Shown one piece after another: positions 8,663 to 22,745 of a DNA stretch of 64,000 bases. The notes below the pieces were generated by a model, which saw nothing but the letters and a program-made list of their open reading frames with translations, was not told the DNA's origin and did no database searches. How positions within the stretch are numbered: the first letter of the stretch is position 1; every line of letters begins with the position of its first letter. The stretch is from Scopulibacillus darangshiensis (lineage in GTDB: Bacteria; Bacillota; Bacilli; Bacillales; Sporolactobacillaceae). The stretch spans positions 62,001 through 126,000 of the forward strand of contig NZ_SLXK01000009.1 in the NCBI RefSeq assembly GCF_004341035.1. Reading direction: 5' to 3'. Both the position numbers and the translations under genes were made by a program.

Positions 8663-9003
8663 TGCATCTTTCTGAATTAAAAGAAGAAAATCTTATTCTA
8701 AGCCAACCGGGATATGAGACTAGGCAAAATATCCTCGATGCCTGCCATGAAGCAGGATTTGAGCCTCAGGGAAAATATGAAATAGAAAGACTGGAAACCG
8801 CATGCAGTTTAGTGGAAGCGGGACTTGGCATGTCCATCATTCCTGAAAGCTATTTAAAATATTCCCATACAAGTGGAATAAATATAGTCAGATTGAAACA
8901 CCCCACGCCAAAAAGGACCGTCTATATCGCTTTTCAGCCCGACCGTTATTTGCCTCCCGCGATTCATTATTTTATGGATCTCATCATCGACTTTTTTAAG
9001 TGA
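8663..9003 (+). pseudogene. LysR-type regulator, C-terminal fragment
   Basis: About 113 codons match the second half of a LysR effector-binding domain: ILDACHEAGFEP, then VEAGLGMSIIPESYL (the typical LysR VxxGxGxxxxP block) and a C-terminal segment ending at 9003. The N-terminal helix-turn-helix and first half of the effector domain are absent; a full gene would have about 295 codons. The fragment abuts the gltS remnant head to head, so one deletion probably removed the 5' ends of both divergent genes and the promoter region between them. A TTG at 8644 could open the frame, but no DNA-binding domain would be made. Confidence 0.82.
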
Positions 9004-9028
9004 AATTGAGGGGTCAGACCCCTCAAAC

Positions 9029-9862
9029 TCATTTCCTCCTTACAAACTGTTCCCGATATTTTATCGGGGACATGTTGTTATGCGCTGCAAATGTCTTAGA
9101 GAAATGTGAAAGGGTATTAAAACCAACAAGTCGGCTTATTTCGTTAATTGAAAAGCTGGTTTTGCGCAGCAGCTCGCAAGCTTTATTCAATCGGTGCTGA
9201 ATAAGGTATTGTTTCGGGCCAAGTGTAATGTATTGTTTAAAAAGCTTAAAAAGATAGGTGCGCTCGATTTTGACAAGGGCGGAGATGTCTTCAATGGTCA
9301 AATCGGCATGTTGGTATTGGCTGTGGATCACATCAAGCGCTTTGGCCACATATTGCTCCGCCTCACTCGTTTTGTATCGCAAGCTGTTTTCATGTTCTGT
9401 CATTAATATATTGAAGACATGGTACAGCTCTCCAAGAGCGGCGTACAATTTGTTTTTATTGCAATATGTAAAAATTGAAGATATGAGATTGCCTATTTGC
9501 ACGTCCTTATCATAACGGAACGTATATCTGCCGTTTCCGAGTCCACAGGAAGAAAGCAGCCTTTCGCATTGCGTCCCCTTAAACCCTACCCATCTATAGC
9601 TCCATGGATTGCCGACAATAGGGTAATAATTGTTGTCAGTGTAAGGAGGTATAACAAAGCCATCCCCGGCTTGCAAATGATGAACGTCATCATGAATGAA
9701 AAACAAGCCTTCCCCCTCCAAAATATAATGCATGAGATAATAATCGATTTGCTCATATTGGTAGGGTTCTCTCGGCTTTACGTCTTCAAATCCGCATTCA
9801 TAGACAAATAATTCTTCGCTGATTATCTCATCCGTTTGAAAAGTGCCGACTGTATCAAACAT
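9029..9862 (-). CDS. AraC-family transcriptional regulator
   Basis: 277-aa regulator with an N-terminal cupin sugar-binding domain (YILEGEGLFFIHDDVHHLQAGD, about residues 48-70 give the cupin core) and a C-terminal AraC double helix-turn-helix (about 175-275) ending in the typical GFNTLSHFSKTFAAHNNMSPIKYR block. It is divergent from the beta-galactosidase gene, 193 bp apart, so it very likely controls lacZ and perhaps the GH63 gene behind it in response to a galactoside or its product. The effector is inferred from position only. Confidence 0.92.
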   Translation of the reverse strand: MFDTVGTFQTDEIISEELFVYECGFEDVKPREPYQYEQIDYYLMHYILEGEGLFFIHDDVHHLQAGDGFVIPPYTDNNYYPIVGNPWSYRWVGFKGTQCERLLSSCGLGNGRYTFRYDKDVQIGNLISSIFTYCNKNKLYAALGELYHVFNILMTEHENSLRYKTSEAEQYVAKALDVIHSQYQHADLTIEDISALVKIERTYLFKLFKQYITLGPKQYLIQHRLNKACELLRKTSFSINEISRLVGFNTLSHFSKTFAAHNNMSPIKYREQFVRRK

Positions 9863-10031
9863 TAAGATTCCCTCCTTTTCTATTATTCAACATAAAGACA
9901 AATAAGGGCAACAAAACGATATAGATTAAGTTTATAAGGAAAAATATAATGAAGGCGTATGCAATGATTGTATAAATAATTTGCCTGGGTGTAAATGGAT
10001 TAAAGGCACCGGGTTTCGCAACATTTGCTAA

Positions 10032-13112
<3,081 letters not shown>

Positions 13113-13139
13113 AAGGCAAGACATGAATCTATCATTTAA

Positions 13140-15299
<2,160 letters not shown>

Positions 15300-15310
15300 T
15301 AATCTAATAA

Positions 15311-15342
15311 AAACCATGCGCCAATTTGGCGCATGGTTTATT
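15311..15342. terminator. Bidirectional terminator between convergent genes
   Basis: Perfect stem AAACCATGCGCCA / TGGCGCATGGTTT with a 3-base loop, lying between the GH63 stop and the oppositely oriented sigma-54 activator stop. Confidence 0.85.
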
Positions 15343-15343
15343 G

Positions 15344-17056
15344 CTAATTTTTAATACCGTATTTATCGATCTTCCGATAGAGTGTTCGAACACTTATACC
15401 AAGCTCTTTGGCGGTGAGTTCTTTTCCCTCGGAGTCGTAACCATTTTTGGCAATCAATTGTTGGAGCAGCTCCTTTTGATAAGAGTGAAAGGAGCCCTTA
15501 ATATTTGCAGGCTTTTTTGGGTCTGTATGTGACACTATCCGGTCGGGTAAACTTCCTTTGGTGATTATTGTACCTGTTTCCATATTCAGCGCGTATTCCA
15601 TAGTGTTTTCAAGCTCCCTGACATTTCCCGGCCAGTGATAAAGATGCAATATCTCAAGTGCCTCTAAAGAAATTGCTTGAATAGCTTTGCCAGTTTTAGA
15701 CGCATGCTTGTGCAAAAACGAATAGGCTAACAGCTCAACGTCTTCCATTCTTGATTTTAATGGGGGAATGTTGAGTGGAATCACACATAATCGAAAAAAG
15801 AGATCCTCCCGAAACTTGCCTTCTTTCATCAATTGTTCTAGGTTTTGATTCGTGGCGGCAATGATTCTTATATCAATGGGTATGGGGTGGTTGCCCCCGA
15901 CCCGTTTGATAGCATGCCCTTCAATGGCATTTAGCAGCTTGGCTTGCAAATGGTAGGGCACCTCGCCTATTTCATCCAAAAATAACGTGCCGCCGTGTGC
16001 CGATTGGAAGTGGCCTTTTTTTCCGCCCTTTTTGGCACCCGTAAAGGAGCCTTCTTCATAGCCAAACATCTCACTCTCAAATAAGGATTCCGGGATGCTG
16101 GCACAGTTAATCGAGATAAATGGTTTTTGCGAGCGCTGACTTGTATCGTGAATGGCTTTGGCAAAAACACTTTTGCCCGTACCCGTTTCACCTGTTAAGA
16201 GCACAGTAGATGAGCTGTTTTTTATATTACATATTTTGGTCTTCAAGTCCATTATCGCAGGACTTTCTCCATTAATTTGTTTAAAGGGGTGCATGTCGGT
16301 TATTTCTTTCTCTGGCTTTTTATTGAAACGGAGGATCATGCCTATGCAGGCATCATTGTCTATCGCAGGTGTTAAGTGTATCGTTATAGCTTCATCTTCT
16401 ATTGTGGTTTCGACGTGTGAAGAATGATGTAACACCTTATTAATAGATTCCCCGGTGAGAAATTCATTAATTGTTAAAGGGCACAATTTTTGCGGTTTCA
16501 TAAAAGACTGTACTTGTTCATTTTGGTAAACGACGAGGCCGGTCGGATCGCAAATCATTAAAGGATCAGTAGAGGTGCTAAGAACCGACTGTAGGATTTG
16601 CAATATGTTGCTCGTGCGATAGATTTCCTCCTCTTGCTCAATGATAGAGATAATAATATTTGTAATATCATTCAAAATATGGGAGTAATCTTCTTGATGT
16701 TTTATTAATCGCTGATGGCCATCCTTCGTAAATGATGTTAAAGAAATAACGCCAAACGATTCATTGTTAATATGAATCGTGTGCAATAATTCACTTTTGG
16801 CAGGACACTGTGATTGAAATCGGCAGCCCTGACAAACATCCATCTTTCCAGGCTGATCCATTAAATAAAATCCTTCATCAAAAGCACGTTCTATTGAAGG
16901 CATATGTACTGAGATCCCTTTTTGCTTGCGGTACCGATTTGTGGAGATGACTAACTCTCCATCCGCTTGAATGATTGCGAAGTCCATTTTCAAAACTCGG
17001 GAGATATTAAGAAGCAGCTGTTCGATCCTCGTTTTCGCCTTTTCTATTAAAACCAT
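15344..17056 (-). CDS. Sigma-54-dependent transcriptional activator
   Basis: 570-aa enhancer-binding protein. The N-terminal sensory region holds a cysteine cluster CQGCRFQSQC (about residues 76-85), which could bind metal, an Fe-S group or a ligand, then a PAS-like domain (about 150-235). The AAA+ domain has Walker A GETGTGKS (about 288), LFLDEIGE, and GSFTGA in place of GAFTGA. A Fis-type helix-turn-helix closes the protein (AKELGISVRTLYRKI). ATG 17056 is preferred, with GAGGTG eight bases upstream; the TTG at 17059 is possible. It is divergent from the SDR-gcvP-like operon, whose upstream region has a -24/-12 promoter and a palindrome, so that operon is its clear likely target. Confidence 0.93.
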   Translation of the reverse strand: MVLIEKAKTRIEQLLLNISRVLKMDFAIIQADGELVISTNRYRKQKGISVHMPSIERAFDEGFYLMDQPGKMDVCQGCRFQSQCPAKSELLHTIHINNESFGVISLTSFTKDGHQRLIKHQEDYSHILNDITNIIISIIEQEEEIYRTSNILQILQSVLSTSTDPLMICDPTGLVVYQNEQVQSFMKPQKLCPLTINEFLTGESINKVLHHSSHVETTIEDEAITIHLTPAIDNDACIGMILRFNKKPEKEITDMHPFKQINGESPAIMDLKTKICNIKNSSSTVLLTGETGTGKSVFAKAIHDTSQRSQKPFISINCASIPESLFESEMFGYEEGSFTGAKKGGKKGHFQSAHGGTLFLDEIGEVPYHLQAKLLNAIEGHAIKRVGGNHPIPIDIRIIAATNQNLEQLMKEGKFREDLFFRLCVIPLNIPPLKSRMEDVELLAYSFLHKHASKTGKAIQAISLEALEILHLYHWPGNVRELENTMEYALNMETGTIITKGSLPDRIVSHTDPKKPANIKGSFHSYQKELLQQLIAKNGYDSEGKELTAKELGISVRTLYRKIDKYGIKN

Positions 17057-17172
17057 CAATAGCTCACCTCTATGCTGGCTCGGATTTTATGAAAATTATA
17101 AAAAAAATTGCTAGGTTTAGCAATAGTGTTATCTGAATTAAAAATTATTTTCGCTGAAAATGTATAGGGAAA

Positions 17173-17199
17173 TTGACACAATTGACAATGATGTGTCAA
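17173..17199. promoter_or_regulatory. Palindromic enhancer site for the sigma-54 activator
   Basis: TTGACACA (17173-17180) and its exact inverse TGTGTCAA (17192-17199) flank an 11-base spacer. The dyad lies about 82 bp upstream of the -24/-12 promoter, in the gap between the activator gene and its presumed target. TTGACA recurs at 17182. Binding is inferred. Confidence 0.65.
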
Positions 17200-17280
17200 C
17201 AATGTCATACATTTTCTTTCACCTTTCCCCTTTTTTCGCTCCAATTACGCCCCGTATCATCATTTATTAATTTAATTAAC

Positions 17281-17298
17281 TTGGCATAGGATTTGCAT
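17281..17298 (+). promoter_or_regulatory. Sigma-54 (-24/-12) promoter
   Basis: TTGGCATAGGATTTGCAT has the invariant GG (17283-17284) and GC (17295-17296) exactly ten bases apart and lies 45 bp before the SDR start. It shares TTGGCAT with the promoter at 1768. Confidence 0.87.
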
Positions 17299-17342
17299 AT
17301 CTAAAAATGAATATAAAAATAAGTCAAAGGAGTGGCTGAACA

Positions 17343-18149
17343 TTGATCGAAAATGTATCCGAAATAACTGATAAAGCAAATGAACTGCTCGGATTAAAGG
17401 GAAAAGTCGCTGTGATTACAGGTGCGGCTTCAGGAATTGGACTGGCAACTTCGGAGTTATTATCTGAATTAGGCGCCGATGTTGTGATGGTTGATATTGA
17501 CACTCACTCCGGTCTAAAGGCATCAGAACAAATTGCTGAAAAGGGCGGCAAGGCTGCTTTTATTAAATGTGATGTGACGTCAAGTACCGATTGTAAAAAC
17601 ATTGCGGAACAGATCGAAAAGGACTACGGAAAAATAGACATTCTATTCAATAACGCCGGAGTTATTAGACGAAAAAACGTTGTTCATCTTGGAGAAAAAG
17701 ATTGGGATATTGTTCTGAACGTTTCACTTAAAGGTGTGTACTTATTATCAAAATTCATCATACCCGTCATGGCTAAAAACGGGGGCGGAAGCATTATTAA
17801 CACCGGTTCCGGTTGGGGTCTAAAAGGCGGGGACAATGCTGCAGCTTATTGTGCAGCAAAAGCTGGTGTCGTTAATTTGACAAAAGCAATGGCCATTGAC
17901 CATGGTCCCCAAAATATCCGGGTGAATTGTGTCTGCCCTGGGGATACAGATACGCCTTTACTTCGGGATGAAGCCAAGCAATTACAAGAGGATGAACAAT
18001 CATTCTTAGTTTCCTCTGCACACGGCAGACCGCTAGAAAGGCTTGGGACACCAGAAGATATTGCGAAAACCGTTCTTTATTTAGCGAGCGAGCTGTCTTC
18101 ATGGGTAAGCGGAACAGTTGTGACAGTCGATGGCGGCGGTCTTGCGTAA
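17343..18149 (+). CDS. SDR-family NAD(P)-dependent dehydrogenase
   Basis: Short-chain dehydrogenase of 268 aa. It shows the nucleotide-binding TGAASGIG motif (about residue 27), NNAG (about 105), the catalytic Ser-Tyr-Lys with YCAAK (about 170) and the late PGDTDTP segment. The last residues VDGGGLA are the usual SDR ending. The start is TTG at 17343, with AAAGGAG ten bases upstream. It is the first gene after a sigma-54 promoter and precedes a two-subunit glycine-dehydrogenase-like enzyme. SDRs of this type oxidise hydroxyl groups of sugars, sugar acids or hydroxy acids; the substrate here is unknown. Confidence 0.9.
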   Translation: MIENVSEITDKANELLGLKGKVAVITGAASGIGLATSELLSELGADVVMVDIDTHSGLKASEQIAEKGGKAAFIKCDVTSSTDCKNIAEQIEKDYGKIDILFNNAGVIRRKNVVHLGEKDWDIVLNVSLKGVYLLSKFIIPVMAKNGGGSIINTGSGWGLKGGDNAAAYCAAKAGVVNLTKAMAIDHGPQNIRVNCVCPGDTDTPLLRDEAKQLQEDEQSFLVSSAHGRPLERLGTPEDIAKTVLYLASELSSWVSGTVVTVDGGGLA

Positions 18150-18194
18150 CAAATAAATCATCTAGGCTTAAGAGATTCGTGGAGGCGATTATAT

Positions 18195-19625
18195 ATGGCA
18201 ATCGAAAAACAAATAGCTCATCCGTACATTCCGAATACGGTACCTGAAGTGCAAGAAGAAATGCTGCGAGAAATCGGTGCTGAAAGCATAGAAGAATTGT
18301 TTGAAGGCATTCCAGAGAGTTTAAGATTTAGGGGAAAAATGGATTTGCCTCAGCCTTTAACAGAATACCGGTTACGGCAGCATGTGGAGACGTTGCTTAA
18401 TAAAAATAAAAGCTGCAATGAAACGGTCAGTTTTCTTGGGGCCGGGTGCTGGCAGCATTTTGTTCCGGCAGTGTGCGATGAAATTAACCAAAGGTCGGAA
18501 TTTTTAACAGCCTATGCCGGAGAACCTTACGAGGACTTTGGCAGGTATCAAGCTTTATTCGAATATCAAAGTTTGGTAGCCGAACTTGTTGATATGGATG
18601 TGGTCAATGTCCCGACCTTTGATTGGGCGCAAGCAGCGGCAACATCCTTGAGAATGGCTTGCCGTATGACAGAGCGCAATGAGGTGCTTTTGCCAAAAAC
18701 AATTGATCCTGATAAATATTCAATGATCAAGAATTATTGCTCTCCGGAGATAAATTGCACTCTAGTAAATTATGATGGCATATCTGGGCAAATAGATATG
18801 GACGATTTGGAAGAGAAAATTTCAACAAAGACGGCGGCCGTCTATTTCGAAAATCCGTCCTTTTTGGGGTTTATAGAAGAAAAGGGATCCGCGATTTCCG
18901 AACTTGCCCATCAGTTTGGGGCAATAAGTGTGGTCGGTGTTGACCCAAGCTCCTTAGGTGTATTGGAACCGCCAAGCCATTACGGGGCTGATATTGTATG
19001 CGGTGAACTGCAGCCGCTCGGCATGCACATGAATTATGGCGGCGGTCAGGCGGGATTTATAGCGACAAGAGATGAAGAAAAATTTATAAAAGAATACCCA
19101 TCAAGGTTGTTTGGCATCGTTCCAACGGTTAAAGGCGAATATGGTTTTGGTGATGTCGCATATGAGAGAACATCATTCCACGATCGGGTAAATGGGAAAG
19201 AATCGGTAGGAACACAAACAGCTTTATGGGGGATTACAGCGGGCGTGTATTTATCCTTGCTTGGCCCCCATGGGATGAGAGAGCTCGGGCAGACGATCAT
19301 GCAAAAATCACAATATGCGATGAAGCGCTTATCGATGATAGAAGGTGTAACGGCTTCGCGGTTCAATTCAACAAATTTTAAGGAATTCGTCGTTGATTTT
19401 AACGGTACTGGGAAAAAGGTCGAGGATATACATCAAGCGTTGCGTGAAAAAGATATTTTTGGCGGCAAAGATTTATCAAGTACCTTCCCGGAACTTGGCC
19501 AATGTGGATTGTATTGCATTACCGAAATCCATACAAAAGATGACATTGATCGGCTTGTAAAAGAAATTGAAAGCTGTACCAAGAAAAAAAGTCAGGGAAA
19601 GGATGATAAACATGGCGCAAGTTAG
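18195..19625 (+). CDS. Glycine dehydrogenase (GcvPA)-like subunit, divergent
   Basis: 476-aa protein aligned throughout with GcvPA, the N-terminal half of the P-protein that decarboxylates glycine using PLP supplied by GcvPB. Shared blocks include YIPNTVPEVQEEML, SFLGAGCWQHFVP, FEYQSLVAEL and LGVLEPPSHYGADI. Key differences stand out: the region usually reading AYTPYQPEISQG is AYAGEPYEDFGR, and the SMYDGGTA region is TFDWAQAA. It is about 25 residues longer than usual at the C-terminus, whose tail overlaps the start of the next gene. No gcvT, gcvH or lpd and no glycine riboswitch is nearby. I call it a GcvP-like paralogue with a probably different substrate. Confidence 0.8.
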   Translation: MAIEKQIAHPYIPNTVPEVQEEMLREIGAESIEELFEGIPESLRFRGKMDLPQPLTEYRLRQHVETLLNKNKSCNETVSFLGAGCWQHFVPAVCDEINQRSEFLTAYAGEPYEDFGRYQALFEYQSLVAELVDMDVVNVPTFDWAQAAATSLRMACRMTERNEVLLPKTIDPDKYSMIKNYCSPEINCTLVNYDGISGQIDMDDLEEKISTKTAAVYFENPSFLGFIEEKGSAISELAHQFGAISVVGVDPSSLGVLEPPSHYGADIVCGELQPLGMHMNYGGGQAGFIATRDEEKFIKEYPSRLFGIVPTVKGEYGFGDVAYERTSFHDRVNGKESVGTQTALWGITAGVYLSLLGPHGMRELGQTIMQKSQYAMKRLSMIEGVTASRFNSTNFKEFVVDFNGTGKKVEDIHQALREKDIFGGKDLSSTFPELGQCGLYCITEIHTKDDIDRLVKEIESCTKKKSQGKDDKHGAS

Positions 19626-21192
19626 TGAACCGAAATTAAGAGATTTTCATCAGGCAAAGTGGGATGAACCATTAATCTTTGAACTCCATCAACCGGGTGA
19701 AAGAGGGGTTGTTGTTCCGAAAACAGAGCCTGAAATTGAAGCTGAAATTGGCGACGGCTTCACAGCCCTGCCAGAAAATATGCTTAGAAAAAAGGAGCCT
19801 CAATTACCCGAGGTGTCCCAGGCAAGGGTATTAAGGCATTATCTCCGTTTGTCACAAGAAACACTTGGATCGGATTTTAATGTGGAAATCGGTCAAGGAA
19901 CTTGTACGATGAAATATATTCCAAAGGTCAATGAATTTCTCGTGCGCAACCCGAAATTAACAGAGCTGCATCCATACCAAGACGAAAGTACGGTCCAAGG
20001 CATGTTGGCAGCCATCTACCACCTTGATCTTGCGATGAGAGAAATTTCAGGAATGGATTATTTTTCATTCCAGCCAAGCGGCGGCACGCAAGCCTTATTT
20101 GCCATGGCATCGATTGTTCGTGCCAAACATGGGGCCACAGGTGAGGGCGAAAAGAGGGATGAGATCATAACAACGATGTTCTCCCACCCTTCACAAGCGG
20201 CAACAGCTGTTGTAAAAGGTTATAAGATTATTACCCTGAAGCCTGATGAAGATGGTTACCCTAGATTAGAAGATTTAAAGAAAGTTGTTTCCGACCGGAC
20301 AGCAGGTTTCGTTGTCGCCAATCCAGAGGATACGGGAATTTATAACCCGCGCATTAAGGAATTTACTGATATCGTCCATAAAGCAGGCGGCATTTGTTAC
20401 TATGACCAAGCCAATGCCAATGGCTTACTTGGAATAACAAGGGCGAAAGAGGCCGGGTTTGATATGTGCTTCTTTAACCTGCATAAGACATTTGCCGCAC
20501 CGCATATGTGCGGTGGACCAGCTACCGGAGCTCTTGGGGTTAAGGATGAGTTAAAACAATTTTTACCCGGTCCGATTGTTGAATGTGATGGCGAAAAGTA
20601 CAGACTTAATCATCAATTAGCCAGCAGTATTGGGAAAGTCAGGTCTTTCCATGGTGTTCCGCAAACGGTGCTAAGGGCATACGCATGGATTAGAAGCCTC
20701 GGTGCTGAAGGTTTGAAAGAAGTGGCCAAGATTGCTGTATTGAATAATAACTATTTGTACCATAAGGTCAAGGAAATAAGGGGAGCAAGTGCACCATATG
20801 TCAATGGGGGGCGCTTGGAACAGGTCCGTTACAGCTGGGAACAAATGACTGAAGAAACCGGGGTGACGACGGAAGATGTACAACGGAGAATGACTGATTT
20901 TGGTCATCATTATTGGACGAGCCACCACCCTTATGTTGTTCCGCAGCCATTTACACTTGAGCCAACCGAGTCTTACTCAAAAGAGGACCTCGATGAATAC
21001 ATTGCGGCTTTAACTCAAATTTCAAAGGAAGCTTATGAAGAGCCTGAAAAAGTGCAAAATGCGCCATATAGAAGTGTTATTCATAAAATCGAGGAAGAAG
21101 ATTTTTTGGACAATCCTGACAAATGGGCCGTGACATGGCGAGCATTTTTAAAAAAGCATAATTGGAAAGAAGGAAAGGTTAAATCTGAATGA
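19612..21192 (+). CDS. Glycine dehydrogenase (GcvPB)-like subunit, divergent
   Basis: 526-aa PLP-binding partner of the preceding gene, related to GcvPB (usually about 485 aa). The PLP lysine is in FFNLHKTFAAPH (about residue 292). Blocks TCTMKYIPKVNE, ELHPYQDESTVQG and LEPTES match GcvPB. Yet the canonical PHGGGGPG after the lysine reads PHMCGGPA, and the SAHGTNPAS segment, whose His stacks on PLP in the family, reads MFSHPSQAA. The C-terminus is extended (DNPDKWAVTWRAFLKK). ATG 19612 is preferred, with GGGAAAGGA eight bases upstream; it lies inside the end of the GcvPA-like gene, which implies coupled translation. True glycine decarboxylase activity is doubtful. Confidence 0.8.
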   Translation: MAQVSEPKLRDFHQAKWDEPLIFELHQPGERGVVVPKTEPEIEAEIGDGFTALPENMLRKKEPQLPEVSQARVLRHYLRLSQETLGSDFNVEIGQGTCTMKYIPKVNEFLVRNPKLTELHPYQDESTVQGMLAAIYHLDLAMREISGMDYFSFQPSGGTQALFAMASIVRAKHGATGEGEKRDEIITTMFSHPSQAATAVVKGYKIITLKPDEDGYPRLEDLKKVVSDRTAGFVVANPEDTGIYNPRIKEFTDIVHKAGGICYYDQANANGLLGITRAKEAGFDMCFFNLHKTFAAPHMCGGPATGALGVKDELKQFLPGPIVECDGEKYRLNHQLASSIGKVRSFHGVPQTVLRAYAWIRSLGAEGLKEVAKIAVLNNNYLYHKVKEIRGASAPYVNGGRLEQVRYSWEQMTEETGVTTEDVQRRMTDFGHHYWTSHHPYVVPQPFTLEPTESYSKEDLDEYIAALTQISKEAYEEPEKVQNAPYRSVIHKIEEEDFLDNPDKWAVTWRAFLKKHNWKEGKVKSE

Positions 21193-21254
21193 AGTTTGCA
21201 ACATTGTATAAACGCCTTAAATCGTTAAATTAAAAACAGGATGGAGGCAAAGTG

Positions 21255-22550
21255 ATGAAGAAGTTGAGGTATTTGTTGCTATCATTGATTGTTATTACCT
21301 GTATGGTACTAAGTGCCTGTTCGGGCGGAGGCAATTCAACAAGTGGCAAAAAAGGGGGAATTGGCGGGGAAATTACGATTTGGGGTTGGGACGTAGCTGC
21401 AAAATCTTTGCAGGATGCTGTTAAAGGATTTAATAAGAAATATCCTGATGTAAAGGTAAAGGTTCAAAATTACAGCGCCTCTGAAGTCTACGACAAACTG
21501 ACGGTCGGCCTGCAAGCTAGAGGGAAAGGTTTGCCTGACATCGTGATGTTAGAAGATGGCGAATTCCCTAGTTATACGAATGAGTTTCCCGATGGCTTCG
21601 TCAATTTATCAAAGCTGGGATATGATAAGTACGCGGATATTTTCAGTTCATCTAAAATAGCTGAACTGAAAAATAGTAAAGGCGATCTTCTCGCTGCGCC
21701 ATGGGATATTGGGCCGGCCGGCGTCTTTTATAGAGTCGATTTGTTTAAGAAAGCCGGGGTTAACCCTGATTCAATTAAGACATGGAAAGATTATATAGAA
21801 GGGGGCAAGAAGATCCAAGCAAAAACGGGGGCTAAGATGCTTCCAATTGATATTTCAAACAGTACCGAAATATACGAGATGATGCTGCAAGAGCAAGGGA
21901 TCATGTACACAGATAAAAAAGGCAAGGTTATGCTGACATCTGACAAGGCACAAAAAGCGATGAATGTATTAAAGGAATTAAATGATAATAAATTGATTGA
22001 CAATGTCAGCGGCTGGAATGGGCTTGTTACTGCAACGGTTAACGGATCAGTAGCAACTGTCCCATACGGGGTTTGGTATTCAGGATCAATTAAAGATCAA
22101 GCACCAAAGTTAAAAGGAAAATGGGGCGTTTTTTATCTGCCAGCCTTTGAAGGCAGCAAGGGACGTTTTGCAAATTCAGGAGGCTCTTCGCTGCTTATTC
22201 CTTCATCAAGTGACAATCAAAAGACTGCTTATGCCTTTTTGAAGTATTTCACAACAAATAAGGATGTACAAATGGAGGCATTCAAGGATTATGGCTTGTT
22301 TCCTTCTCTGCTGGAAACATACAATGACCCATATTTTGATAAGAAATCTCCGTTCTTTAACAATCAAAAAGTATACCGCCTCTTTGCTGATGAGGTAGAA
22401 AAGGTGCCGGCGGTGAACGTTACGGCAAACTATAAACGGTCAAGCAAATTTGTCGCCGATGCCCAGGCCGCCATTCTGATCCGCCATAAATCGGTAAAGA
22501 AAGGATTAACTCAAGCTGCCGAGCAAATGAAGAACATTACTAGCAGATAA
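21255..22550 (+). CDS. Sugar-type ABC importer, solute-binding lipoprotein
   Basis: 431-aa family 1 extracellular solute-binding protein with a lipoprotein signal: basic start, hydrophobic stretch and the lipobox LSAC at Cys22, so it is anchored on the outer face of the membrane. The mature part begins with EITIWGWD, typical of oligosaccharide-binding proteins. ATG 21255 has ATGGAGG seven bases upstream; the GTG at 21252 is an alternative. It follows the GcvPB-like gene by about 60 bp with no terminator, so it is likely in the same sigma-54 operon. Two permease genes follow but no ATPase. The ligand is unknown. Confidence 0.9.
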   Translation: MKKLRYLLLSLIVITCMVLSACSGGGNSTSGKKGGIGGEITIWGWDVAAKSLQDAVKGFNKKYPDVKVKVQNYSASEVYDKLTVGLQARGKGLPDIVMLEDGEFPSYTNEFPDGFVNLSKLGYDKYADIFSSSKIAELKNSKGDLLAAPWDIGPAGVFYRVDLFKKAGVNPDSIKTWKDYIEGGKKIQAKTGAKMLPIDISNSTEIYEMMLQEQGIMYTDKKGKVMLTSDKAQKAMNVLKELNDNKLIDNVSGWNGLVTATVNGSVATVPYGVWYSGSIKDQAPKLKGKWGVFYLPAFEGSKGRFANSGGSSLLIPSSSDNQKTAYAFLKYFTTNKDVQMEAFKDYGLFPSLLETYNDPYFDKKSPFFNNQKVYRLFADEVEKVPAVNVTANYKRSSKFVADAQAAILIRHKSVKKGLTQAAEQMKNITSR

Positions 22551-22554
22551 CACT

Positions 22555-22645
22555 GTAAAGAAAACTTGCTGATTGGCAAGCCTTTAATAGGCGTAGCCAG
22601 AGGTTAGTTGCACTTATGTGCGTAAGAAAGTTTATACTTTCTTAT
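22555..22645 (+). repeat. Dispersed repeat, copy A
   Basis: About 90 bp starting GTAAAGAAAACTTGC recurs in inverse orientation at 34981-35067. The shared core includes TAGTTGCACTTATGTGCGT (or one base different) and GAAAGTTTATACTTTCTTAT-like ends that are themselves small hairpins. It lies between the solute-binding protein and permease genes of one operon. Comparison is by eye. Confidence 0.7.
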
Positions 22646-22655
22646 TAACGAATCA

Positions 22656-22684
22656 AAGGGGAAGGATGAACCAATCCTCCCCTT
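22656..22684 (+). promoter_or_regulatory. Intra-operon hairpin after the binding-protein gene
   Basis: AAGGGGAAGGAT pairs with ATCCTCCCCTT (one bulged base) around a short loop. No T-run follows. Such stems after ABC binding-protein genes commonly stabilise or partly terminate the message, so the binding protein is made in excess over the permeases; that role is inferred. Confidence 0.5.
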
Positions 22685-22745
22685 CACCTGAATTTACGCT
22701 ATGGCGCTTTTGGCAGCGAATTGACATGAGGAGGTTTTACTGACT

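Noticed and set aside
18150-18194. Glycine riboswitch before the GcvPA-like gene
   Set aside because: The gap is only 45 bp and holds just a ribosome site; no room for an aptamer. The operon leader 17299-17342 is also too short.
22686-22740. Third sigma-54 promoter before the permease genes
   Set aside because: TTTTGGCAGCGAATTGACA resembles the element but lacks GC at the -12 position with the required spacing.
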